A stretch of DNA of 64,000 bases, taken from NCBI RefSeq assembly GCF_016862955.1, contig NZ_BONY01000005.1, positions 1 to 64,000 of the forward strand. Reading direction: 5' to 3'. The translations under genes and the position numbers were made by a program. Shown here piece by piece: positions 16,834 through 23,655 of the stretch (positions within the stretch are counted from its first letter, which is position 1; every line of letters begins with the position of its first letter). The stretch comes from Rhizocola hellebori. GTDB taxonomy: Bacteria > Actinomycetota > Actinomycetes > Mycobacteriales > Micromonosporaceae. Below the pieces are notes generated by a model. It was not told the origin of the DNA, did not search any database, and saw only the letters and a list, made by a program, of their open reading frames with translations.

Positions 16834-17568
16834 CTACTCCCAGCGGAACAGCCAAGCGGCGATCGCGGCGCTGACAGCGACCGTGCCGCCGAGCACATAG
16901 AGGGCCACCGTGATCGACTCACCGCCGCCGACCCACGCCCATTGCAGCGCCTCGACCGCGTAGGACAGGGGCAGCGCGTCGCTGATGGCGCGCATGGCAT
17001 CGGGCATCAGCGCCAGCGGCACCGTGGCGCCGGTCAGGAAGATCATCGGGAAGTAGACGAGGTTGGCGATGACCAGCGCGGTCTGCTCGGTGGACGCGAG
17101 CGAAGCGATCACCATGCCCAGGCCGAACATGGCGGCCGCGGACAGCAAAGCGATGCCGGCGAAGGCCAACGGATGCGCGGGGGCGTGCAGGTCGAAGGCG
17201 ACCACCCCGACGCCCACCAGCAAGCCGACCCCGAGCACGCTGATGACGGCGTTGACAATCACCTGTGCGGCAAGGAAAAGGCCGGGCCGGGCCGGGGTGG
17301 CCTTGAGGCGGCGCAGGAATCCGCGCGACCTGTACTCCACCATGCCCAGCGGAAAGCTCATCAACCCGGCGACGGCGACCACCAGGCCGACGTAAGCGGG
17401 CACGGACATGTCGACGGTGCCGCGTCCGTCCCAGAAGTCCGACGGCTCGTTGCCATAGATGCCACCGAAAATCGCGAGGACCATCACCGGGAAGGCCAGC
17501 CCGAAAAACAGCGACGGGAAGTTGCGAAGCATCCGCTTGGTCTCGAAAGCGACCACATCAAAGAACAT
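16834..17568 (-). CDS. ABC-2 type permease (SagH/I-like) of LAP exporter
   Basis: A 244-aa membrane protein with six predicted TM segments, of the ABC-2 (DrrB/NodJ-like) family: N-terminal FETKRMLRNFPSLFFGLAFPV, VEYRSRGFLRRLKATPARPG before a TM, and IANLVYFPMIFLTGATVPLALMP near the end. It forms the membrane half of an exporter with the overlapping upstream ATPase gene (11-bp overlap). In streptolysin-S loci the matching genes export the modified toxin; here the same role for the azole peptide is inferred. Confidence 0.88.
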   Translation of the reverse strand: MFFDVVAFETKRMLRNFPSLFFGLAFPVMVLAIFGGIYGNEPSDFWDGRGTVDMSVPAYVGLVVAVAGLMSFPLGMVEYRSRGFLRRLKATPARPGLFLAAQVIVNAVISVLGVGLLVGVGVVAFDLHAPAHPLAFAGIALLSAAAMFGLGMVIASLASTEQTALVIANLVYFPMIFLTGATVPLALMPDAMRAISDALPLSYAVEALQWAWVGGGESITVALYVLGGTVAVSAAIAAWLFRWE

Positions 17569-18454
17569 GGGCTTGCTCCCCGGTCAGGTTCAGGTAGGCG
17601 TCCTCGAGCGAGGGGTTGAGCGGCCGGACCGCGGCGCTTTCGTGCCGGGCGAGGATCTCGTCGACTTTCGCCCGCAACGCCGGGTCGTCGAGCTGGACGA
17701 GCAGGCGCTTGCCGGTGGTGGTGAGCTGAACCCCCGATATCGCCTCCAGCGCGGGCCGCACCGAGCCGTGGTCCCCGGAGATCTCCAGCGACTCCCGTGA
17801 GTGCGACGCCACCAGCTGGGCGGGCGTGCCGCGGGCCATGATCTGTCCTTTGACCAGCACCGCGACGTGATCGCAGAGGAATTCGATCTCGTCCATGTGA
17901 TGCGAGGTGAGCAGGATCGTCAGCCCCGCCTCGTTGCGCTGGCGCAGTTCTTCCCAGATGACCCGCCGGGCCGCCGGATCCAGGCCGGTGGTGAGCTCGT
18001 CGAGGAAGACCACCTTGGGCTCGCCCAGCAGCGCGAGCGCGAGCGAAAGCCGTTGCTGCTGGCCACCGGAGAGCTTGACGACCAGCTGGCGGCGGTGCTC
18101 GCTGAGCCCGAAGCGCTCAAGCAGCTCGGCGTAGCCGGCCCCCTTCGGATAGAAGCCGGCGAAAAGTTTGCAGATGTCCTCCACCGTGGTACGCGGCGGG
18201 AAAGCGGTGTGCTGCAACTGAACCCCGGCACGCAGCGCCATCGCGGCGCGGTCCGACTGCGGGTGCAGGCCGTCGACGGTGATCTGCCCGGAGTCGGGCC
18301 GGCGCAGGCCCTCGATGCATTCCAGCAGGGTGGTCTTGCCGGCCCCGTTGGGCCCGACCACGCCGACCACCTCGCCCTGGGCCACGCTCAGATCGACGTG
18401 ATCGACCGCGACCAGCTGTCCATATCGGACGGTTACCTGTGCTGCCTGAATCAC
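17558..18454 (-). CDS. ABC transporter ATPase (SagG-like)
   Basis: A 298-aa ATPase of the CcmA/DrrA-type: Walker A GPNGAGKTT (about residues 34-42), Q-loop, signature LSGGQQQR, Walker B VVFLDELTTGLDP, H-loop LTSHHMDE. A ~80-residue C-terminal extension (DHGSVRPALEAISGV..., PSLEDAYLNLTG) is typical of drug/peptide-export ATPases of this group. Start is GTG 18454 with AGGAGG about 5 nt upstream; the frame extends further but only over the previous gene. Pairs with the ABC-2 permease for peptide export and possibly self-resistance. Confidence 0.93.
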   Translation of the reverse strand: MIQAAQVTVRYGQLVAVDHVDLSVAQGEVVGVVGPNGAGKTTLLECIEGLRRPDSGQITVDGLHPQSDRAAMALRAGVQLQHTAFPPRTTVEDICKLFAGFYPKGAGYAELLERFGLSEHRRQLVVKLSGGQQQRLSLALALLGEPKVVFLDELTTGLDPAARRVIWEELRQRNEAGLTILLTSHHMDEIEFLCDHVAVLVKGQIMARGTPAQLVASHSRESLEISGDHGSVRPALEAISGVQLTTTGKRLLVQLDDPALRAKVDEILARHESAAVRPLNPSLEDAYLNLTGEQAHVL

Positions 18455-18464
18455 CCGGCCTCCT

Positions 18465-19229
18465 TCACCTGGGTGGGTTCGCCGCGACGGCTGTGCGGCG
18501 AACTGACATGTTCGTGTAGTAGCCGGCAAACGACGCGTGAATGAGGATCGCCGGTAACACCGAGCCCTCGACGACCGTGAGCAGTCCACAGACGACAGAG
18601 AGCACGATGCTCGATATGGCCAACACGGTAGCCTGCATCCGGCTTTCGGTCAGCGCCACCTGGCCCGCGGTGAAGACCGCACCGGTGAAGACCAGCGCCG
18701 CCCAGACCGGGAAGCCGGTGGCCAGCAGGCCGAAGAGCATCACCCCGCGGAAGTAGAACTCCTCCAGCGCGCCGCTGATGCCGGGAATCAGTGAGCGCCA
18801 AGGGCGCGGCAGAACCACGATTTCCTGTATCCACCGCACATCGGCCACGGTCGTGGGCACATCGGCCCGGCCCGGCAGCGCATGCAGCACGGACATGGCG
18901 AAGGCGGTGAGCGCGCTGGCGCCTATCCCGGCCAGCAGGGTCAGCGCGGCGCCCTCGCCCGAGATGCGCCAGGCCAGCAGGTCGACCGGGTTCAGCCGGC
19001 CCACCCGGAGCAGGGCGTAGGCGGCGGCCCCACCGAGGACCAGATAGATGACGGTGCCCAGAATCGAGAACACGTAGCGGGCGGGCAGCCCGGTCAGCGA
19101 GGAAATGGCCAGACGTACCCGCTGCCGGGTGCGCGGGTCGGCGAAGGGCAGCCGGTAGGCGGCCAGCCAGGCCGCGGTGAGGCCGATCGCCGCCACGGCG
19201 AACAGCAACGCCCTCGGGATACCGATCAT
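18465..19229 (-). CDS. CPBP-family membrane protein with altered motif 2
   Basis: A 254-aa membrane protein with about seven hydrophobic segments and the CPBP (CAAX protease/bacteriocin-processing, Abi) motifs: motif 1 LEEFYFRG (EExxxR) and motif 3 LIHASFAGYY (HxxxB). Motif 2, normally FxxxH, is FTAGQ, with Gln in place of the expected metal/catalytic His. It is therefore possibly not a peptidase and could serve in immunity. ATG 19229 overlaps the stop of the upstream CPBP gene (ATGA). Two CPBP genes in tandem sit where sagE stands in streptolysin-S loci. Confidence 0.8.
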   Translation of the reverse strand: MIGIPRALLFAVAAIGLTAAWLAAYRLPFADPRTRQRVRLAISSLTGLPARYVFSILGTVIYLVLGGAAAYALLRVGRLNPVDLLAWRISGEGAALTLLAGIGASALTAFAMSVLHALPGRADVPTTVADVRWIQEIVVLPRPWRSLIPGISGALEEFYFRGVMLFGLLATGFPVWAALVFTGAVFTAGQVALTESRMQATVLAISSIVLSVVCGLLTVVEGSVLPAILIHASFAGYYTNMSVRRTAVAANPPR

Positions 19230-19867
19230 GGTTTCCGCCTGGGTAGCAGCTGCGCCACCAGATTCTGGATGGCGTGCGCGGCGATGGGTACCAGAACGCT
19301 GTAGCCGCTCCAGACGAACAGCAGGCAGAAGCCCACGCCGGTCAGGGTCTTCTGGACCACGGCCAGCCATCCGAAGTAGAGATGGTTGAGGCCGTAGATG
19401 ACCGAGGTGATGCCCACCGCCACCATCACCGGCACCAGCTCCGACAGCACGGGCAGGAAGATGCCGCGGAACACCATCTCCTCGGCGATCGCGGCGACCA
19501 GCACGGCGAGCACGGCGACGGCACCTGTCCCGGCGCGTTCGTGCAGCCGCAGCGGGACGAGCTTGCGCAGGGCGATGAGGCCGATCAGGTACTCAAAAAA
19601 TGGTGCTATTAAACCGGCTGCGGCCGCATACAGATACCAGCGGGGTTCGATGGCCAGGCGGAACAGGCCCTCGACCGGCGACACCGCGATGGCCAGACCC
19701 GCGACCATCAGAACAGCAAGCGCGAAGCCCAGGTCGGGCCGAATGCCCCGGCTGGTGCCGCCGGCCTGTTCCCGAGCGGCCTGGGCGAAGGTGAGCCGGA
19801 ACGCCTGTGCGGGAAAGGCCGTGCTCACCAGCACGAGTAGGCTAAGGCAGAGGGTGCGGATGGGCAT
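19226..19867 (-). CDS. CPBP-family intramembrane protease (SagE-like)
   Basis: A 213-aa membrane protein, N-terminus signal-like (MPIRTLCLSLLVLVSTAFPAQA) and five to six hydrophobic segments. All three CPBP motifs are present: AEEMVFRG (EExxxR), YGLNHLYFG (N-H motif 2) and AHAIQN (motif 3). In streptolysin-S-type clusters the SagE protease is the candidate leader peptidase and immunity protein. The gene starts within the end of the YcaO gene (26-bp overlap) and ends overlapping the second CPBP gene. Role as leader-removing protease is inferred. Confidence 0.85.
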   Translation of the reverse strand: MPIRTLCLSLLVLVSTAFPAQAFRLTFAQAAREQAGGTSRGIRPDLGFALAVLMVAGLAIAVSPVEGLFRLAIEPRWYLYAAAAGLIAPFFEYLIGLIALRKLVPLRLHERAGTGAVAVLAVLVAAIAEEMVFRGIFLPVLSELVPVMVAVGITSVIYGLNHLYFGWLAVVQKTLTGVGFCLLFVWSGYSVLVPIAAHAIQNLVAQLLPRRKP

Positions 19868-21200
19868 TGCTCACCCCGCCGTAGCGGATCATGCGCGGGT
19901 GCGCCTTCGGCGGCATACCCGGCAGGCACATGCTGAGCAGCTCGGGGATGAGGGTGCGGACCACTTTCCAGTCGGTGTCGGCCAGCTCCGGCGGGGTGAT
20001 GTCCAGATAGCACGCCCACTGGCTGACCCCGGCCACCATGCGGATCAGCTCGGCGAGCGTGTCGGACTCGCCGCCCAGAGCCGGGATCTCGCTGAGCTTT
20101 ACCGACCCGGAGAACCGTTGCGCCACAATGTCCTTCTTGGTCTGCGCGTCCTGCGGGCTGGCGTAGAACAGCACGTTGGTGTCCAGATCCAGGTAGGGCG
20201 AGGTGTTGACCGCGGCGTGCACGGAGGTGGTGTCGAAAATGGTGCTGTACATGCCCAGCCCGAGAATGGCGGCGCTCTCCATGGCGCCGCGCAGCAGGGC
20301 CGCCCGCGGATCGCCGTCGCCCTGCACCCCGAAGCTGATGAGCGGCAACGCTTCCGCCTTGCGGGTCAGGAACACCCCGATGGTGGGCAGGGGCAGCTCG
20401 GGACGGGTCAGATAGCTCGCCTTGACCTCATATTCGGAATCGGGTCCCAGCTTCAGGGTGGCGAGCACCCGCGCCGCATCGGCGTCGTCGACAATCACGG
20501 CCGGGGCGGGCGTGTCGGTGTACCAGTTGAGGATGAACGAGTCGATCTGCACCGCTTCGATCAGCGCGTTGCGCAATGCGCGCTCCAGGCTCACGTGCGC
20601 CGCGGTGCCGGTGGAAAACGAAGGGGTGAAAAGGACATCGCCGCGCGCAGGATCGGTGGTGAAACCAAGGAAGAACAGTTGGGCGGGCACCCACACCTGC
20701 TCGCCGGGCCGCACCAGCGACGGGCAGCTCACCCAGGCGATCACGTCGTCCTCGCCGGGGGAGCGGGCGCTGTAGCGGTGCAGCCGCCCGGCCAGCGCCT
20801 CCTGCTGGCCGGCATCGAGGATGCCGAGCAGCTCCAAGGGCAGGCACGGCCCCTCCTGGCTCAGCTCACGCCTTGTCGCGTAACGGAAATCGGCGTCGAA
20901 CATGCGGATCGCGGTCATCGCCGCATAGCGTTCGACGCTCTCGCCCATCAATTTGATCATGGCCTCTTCGTTGTACAGGCCGTAGCCGCTCAGGTGGTAC
21001 TGCACCTGAAGATGCGGGTCGTTCATGATCTGGCGGTGGTAGTGCGGCATGGTCGCGGTCATCGCCCGCATCTGCGGCTCGCCGGGAATGTCAGCGACCG
21101 ACACGAAGAAGCCGGGCATGATGCCGGTCTGGTTGCCGCCCAGATGCCGGTAGCGGCGCATCAGGTGCGGCATCGGGGGATAGAAGCGGGCGCCACTCAC
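19842..21200 (-). CDS. YcaO cyclodehydratase (SagD-type) of LAP biosynthesis
   Basis: A 452-aa YcaO protein that should use ATP to activate precursor amide bonds so that Cys/Ser/Thr cyclise to (thi/ox)azolines. Landmarks: GYGLYNEEAMIKLMGESVERYAAM (ATP-binding E..ER), FSTGTAAHVSLERALRNALIEAVQIDSFILNW, and a C-terminal PHPLP matching the PxPxP ending that marks azoline-forming YcaOs. Start: GTG 21200 overlapping the upstream stop (GTGA) with AGGTG nearby; the long frame upstream is a shadow. It lies directly after the E1-like partner gene and is separate from it, as in sagC-sagD, rather than fused. Confidence 0.93.
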   Translation of the reverse strand: MSGARFYPPMPHLMRRYRHLGGNQTGIMPGFFVSVADIPGEPQMRAMTATMPHYHRQIMNDPHLQVQYHLSGYGLYNEEAMIKLMGESVERYAAMTAIRMFDADFRYATRRELSQEGPCLPLELLGILDAGQQEALAGRLHRYSARSPGEDDVIAWVSCPSLVRPGEQVWVPAQLFFLGFTTDPARGDVLFTPSFSTGTAAHVSLERALRNALIEAVQIDSFILNWYTDTPAPAVIVDDADAARVLATLKLGPDSEYEVKASYLTRPELPLPTIGVFLTRKAEALPLISFGVQGDGDPRAALLRGAMESAAILGLGMYSTIFDTTSVHAAVNTSPYLDLDTNVLFYASPQDAQTKKDIVAQRFSGSVKLSEIPALGGESDTLAELIRMVAGVSQWACYLDITPPELADTDWKVVRTLIPELLSMCLPGMPPKAHPRMIRYGGVSNAHPHPLP

Positions 21201-22258
21201 CGCAGCACCTGGGCGACGATCCGGTCGACGGCGGCCCGGCTGTTGAAGTTGATCTCCTTGAGCCGCTGCCGGGACACCTTGCCGCAAGCCGGGCAGTTGG
21301 GCATCCGCAACAGATCCTGGGTCTGGATCTCCCAGGTCGGCAGGTGGATCGACAGGGCCCGGCCGGCGAAGCGCGACGACCCGGTGGCCGCGTGCAGGTA
21401 GCCCTCGGTGATCGCCATCGCGGTCAGCATCGCCATCATCGGCGCGTCGGTGTCGCGCTCGGTGGCCCGGCCCGCGGGGGAGCGGGCGAAATCGTGATAG
21501 GTGACGTGGTCCTCCAGCCGGGCCAGCGCCCGCTGCTCGAAACACTCGAAGCAGCCCGTGTGTGGGGACTTCAGCCCGACCATCGACACGAACGGCCCGT
21601 CGATGAAGGCGCTCACCCACGGCACATCGTGGCCCTCGATGAGCCGGTTGAGGTTGCGCAGCAACGGAAGCCAAGGCCGCTGGAAACACGTGACGATGCA
21701 GGCCGCGCTCAGGAAGGCCGGCCGCAGGTCGGCGATGGCCTGCTCGGTGGCCAAGCCGTCGATACGTGAGGTCAGATCGGCCCGGGTCAGCGCCTCGGTC
21801 TGCTCGACCACGGTCAGCCGCAGCCGCATCCCCTCCGCCAGCAGCTTTGCGTGCGGGACAGCGGCCGAGGAGTCGGTCAGAAACAGCACCTCGCCCGTAG
21901 GCGCGCCGCCGCCGGTCGGATAGGGGGTGACCAGCCGGCCCAGCAGAGCCGCGGTCACCTGGTCCTGGCTTGCCGCCTCACCGGCCTGCGCCACCATGCC
22001 GGCGCCGGACAGGTCGATGAACAGCCGCTCGACATTGGCTTTCTCGATGGGCAACAGGCCGGGGTCGAGATGATCGGCCAGCTGCATCGGGCCCGAGGCC
22101 AAGGCCCGCAGCGCGGCCTTGACCGTCTTGCCGACCGCCGGGGGCTCGGCGCTGACATCGATCACCGCTTCTTCGAAGTTCCACACGCCGGTGCGGATGC
22201 GCACCCGGCCCGCGCTGTCCTCGATGATGCGGGTCGTGCTCGCCAGAACGTAAGCCAC
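21197..22258 (-). CDS. LAP cyclodehydratase partner protein, SagC/E1-ubiquitin-activating-like
   Basis: A 353-aa protein matching the TOMM 'C protein' that binds the precursor leader and presents it to the YcaO enzyme. The N-terminal ~90 residues would form the winged leader-binding (RRE) domain; the C-terminal part is E1-like with a structural zinc site visible as two Cys pairs, GCFECFEQR (around residue 240) and PNCPACGK (around residue 325). Other landmarks are DGPFVSMVGLKSPHTG and HLPTWEIQTQDLLRMP. GTG start at 22258 shares a base with the sagB-like stop (TAGTG) and has GGAGGAG 3 nt upstream, a very strong coupled site. Confidence 0.9.
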   Translation of the reverse strand: MAYVLASTTRIIEDSAGRVRIRTGVWNFEEAVIDVSAEPPAVGKTVKAALRALASGPMQLADHLDPGLLPIEKANVERLFIDLSGAGMVAQAGEAASQDQVTAALLGRLVTPYPTGGGAPTGEVLFLTDSSAAVPHAKLLAEGMRLRLTVVEQTEALTRADLTSRIDGLATEQAIADLRPAFLSAACIVTCFQRPWLPLLRNLNRLIEGHDVPWVSAFIDGPFVSMVGLKSPHTGCFECFEQRALARLEDHVTYHDFARSPAGRATERDTDAPMMAMLTAMAITEGYLHAATGSSRFAGRALSIHLPTWEIQTQDLLRMPNCPACGKVSRQRLKEINFNSRAAVDRIVAQVLR

Positions 22259-23214
22259 TACTCCTCCTGACCGACGACCGTGACATGCACGACGTGGCGG
22301 GTGTGCCCGTCGAGCCCCAGGGTGCGCTCGAGGGTCTGCTTGTCATAGCTGCCTTGATCGCATCCGGCCAGGCCGAGTGCTGTCCGGGCCAGATGCAGGT
22401 TCTGCAGGATCGCGCCGACCTCGATGAGTCCGAAGACGACACCGCTGTCACCGTATTTGCGCGAATTGTGGTACAGGTTGTAGACGAAGGTCAATGCGAA
22501 GGCGGACTTCGTTATCTCCAGGTCGGGCGAGCGCAACGTCTCGGCCTGTGGCTCATCCAGCACTCTGCACAGCGCATTGGCGTGCGGCAGGAACTGGTAG
22601 GTGGCCGGCGCGATGCCGTTCACCGCGAAGGCGTGCACGAACAGCGAGACCGGGTAGAGGCCGCCGCCCGAAGGCGCGTTTCGCAGCTTGATGATGCCGT
22701 GCGGCGCGGCCGGGTTGCCGTAGGGAAGCTCGCCGGAAATCCCTTGGCAGTGAAACAGAATTGACGCGAGATCGGCGAGTTCGACCGGTTTGCCGGAGAA
22801 GCCGCGGGTGCTGCGCCGGGCGGTGACCGCGGCGGTCAGGCCCACCTTGATCGCCTTCGGCTTGGGCAGCTCGATGGCGTCGCGAAGATCCTCTTCCAGG
22901 TCGGCGTGGCATGAGGACAGCACCGCGTCGGGCTCGTAGAAACGGCCGATGCCAAGCTGGAAGCCGAGCCTGGTGTTGTCGCTGCGATAGTTCAGCAGCA
23001 GTTGTTCACCGGCGAAGTCGTCATCGGCGGCCGCCCATCTGCCTCGTACCACGGCGTCGGGCGGATTGACCACAGTGGACGACGTGTAGATCGAGACGAT
23101 CGTGTGCTGCATCGCGAAGCCGCCGGCCGCGCGTAGGTAGCTGTGCTCTCCAAGAGCCTGCTCGACTTCTTGCTTGGATCGCTGGTAGGCCATCGCGCTC
23201 CCGGTCTTAGGCAT
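22258..23214 (-). CDS. SagB-type FMN-dependent azoline dehydrogenase
   Basis: A 318-aa nitroreductase-fold protein of the SagB-type dehydrogenase domain family, which oxidises azolines to aromatic azoles with FMN. Landmarks: VTARRSTRGFSGKPVELADLASIL, NAPSGGGLYPVSLFVHA, SRKYGDSGVVFGLIEVGAILQNLHLARTALGL and the C-terminal VHVTVVGQ. The Lys-Tyr of SRKYG may correspond to the catalytic Lys/Tyr described in this family (inference). Two starts are possible: ATG 23214 (MPKTGS) without a Shine-Dalgarno, or ATG 23193 (MAYQRSK) with GGGAG 4 nt upstream. It follows the precursor peptide gene by about 54 bp. Confidence 0.92.
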   Translation of the reverse strand: MPKTGSAMAYQRSKQEVEQALGEHSYLRAAGGFAMQHTIVSIYTSSTVVNPPDAVVRGRWAAADDDFAGEQLLLNYRSDNTRLGFQLGIGRFYEPDAVLSSCHADLEEDLRDAIELPKPKAIKVGLTAAVTARRSTRGFSGKPVELADLASILFHCQGISGELPYGNPAAPHGIIKLRNAPSGGGLYPVSLFVHAFAVNGIAPATYQFLPHANALCRVLDEPQAETLRSPDLEITKSAFALTFVYNLYHNSRKYGDSGVVFGLIEVGAILQNLHLARTALGLAGCDQGSYDKQTLERTLGLDGHTRHVVHVTVVGQEE

Positions 23215-23268
23215 AGAGACGGTGGCGTCGCCAATGCGCCGCCACCGGGTTTCCGCTGGTGCCGCTGA

Positions 23269-23394
23269 CTACCAGGAGCAGCAGCTTGTGCAGCAGCAGT
23301 TTCCGCCGCCACACGTGGTCGAGGCGCCTGGAGCGACGGTCACGGTGAGGCCACCTGTCGCAGTGGTGCCTACCTGGCCAGAGAAGCTCAGCAT
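23269..23394 (-). CDS. Streptolysin-S-like LAP/TOMM precursor peptide (41 aa)
   Basis: A 41-aa peptide too short for routine gene calling. It starts MLSFSGQV: F4-x-x-x-V8 fits the FxxxB leader motif recognised by SagC/D-type cyclodehydratases. A Thr/Gly-rich leader follows, ending VAPG (residues 20-23), as in the streptolysin S precursor, which also begins ML-x-F and has VAPG before its Cys run. The C-terminal core holds six Cys (C28, C33-C35, C38, C39), Thr26, Thr27, Thr36, Ser37, Ser40 and a terminal Trp41, so up to about eleven or twelve residues could be heterocyclised. GAGGGG lies 7 nt before the ATG. It is immediately upstream of, and on the same strand as, the sagB/C/D-like genes. Confidence 0.93.
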   Translation of the reverse strand: MLSFSGQVGTTATGGLTVTVAPGASTTCGGGNCCCTSCCSW

Positions 23395-23655
23395 GGATAA
23401 CCCCTCTTCATTGGACACATGGTGTCATCGATGAATGACGGTACGCTAGCAGGCGAAAGGGGACTTCGGAAAGAACGAATAAATGAATACCTCAAAGTCT
23501 CCCCGATCGCCGCCGGCTCGGCCGGTAATCCTCATTTGCCCGCTTTGTGGCCGGATCTTTTTGCAAGGAATTGACATCGATGGCACGATCGCGCCGCTTG
23601 AATATATTTGATTGTCTAGATCCGTCACGGGGGATGTGACGACAGGATGAGGTAG
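23395..23655. promoter_or_regulatory. Shared divergent promoter region of LAP operon and NRPS genes
   Basis: A 261-bp region, visibly richer in A/T than its surroundings, separates the leftward precursor gene from the rightward NRPS gene. It contains a dyad GACAC-ATG-GTGTC at 23414-23426, 20 bp before the precursor start; a TTGACA at about 23570; and TATATT at about 23603-23608, some 47 bp before the NRPS start. The TTGACA-TATATT spacing (26 bp) is too long for one standard promoter, so exact promoters are unresolved. A possible micro-ORF lies inside it (23483-23611). Confidence 0.55.
23483..23611 (+). CDS. Possible 42-aa CxxC micro-protein upstream of NRPS
   Basis: An ATG preceded by GGAAAG (9 nt) opens a 42-codon frame ending at TGA 23609-23611, 44 bp before the NRPS start. 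The peptide has a basic Pro/Ser-rich N-terminus, then VILICPLCGRIF with one CxxC pair, then an acidic GIDIDGTIAPLEYI tail. It is not MbtH-like. GC content is low for the region. It could be a small metal-binding or regulatory peptide, a translated leader, or chance. Confidence 0.3.
   Translation: MNTSKSPRSPPARPVILICPLCGRIFLQGIDIDGTIAPLEYI

Noticed and set aside
19398..21401. 667-codon + strand frame over the YcaO/CPBP region
   Set aside because: Shadow of the leftward LAP biosynthetic genes, which have clear family motifs.
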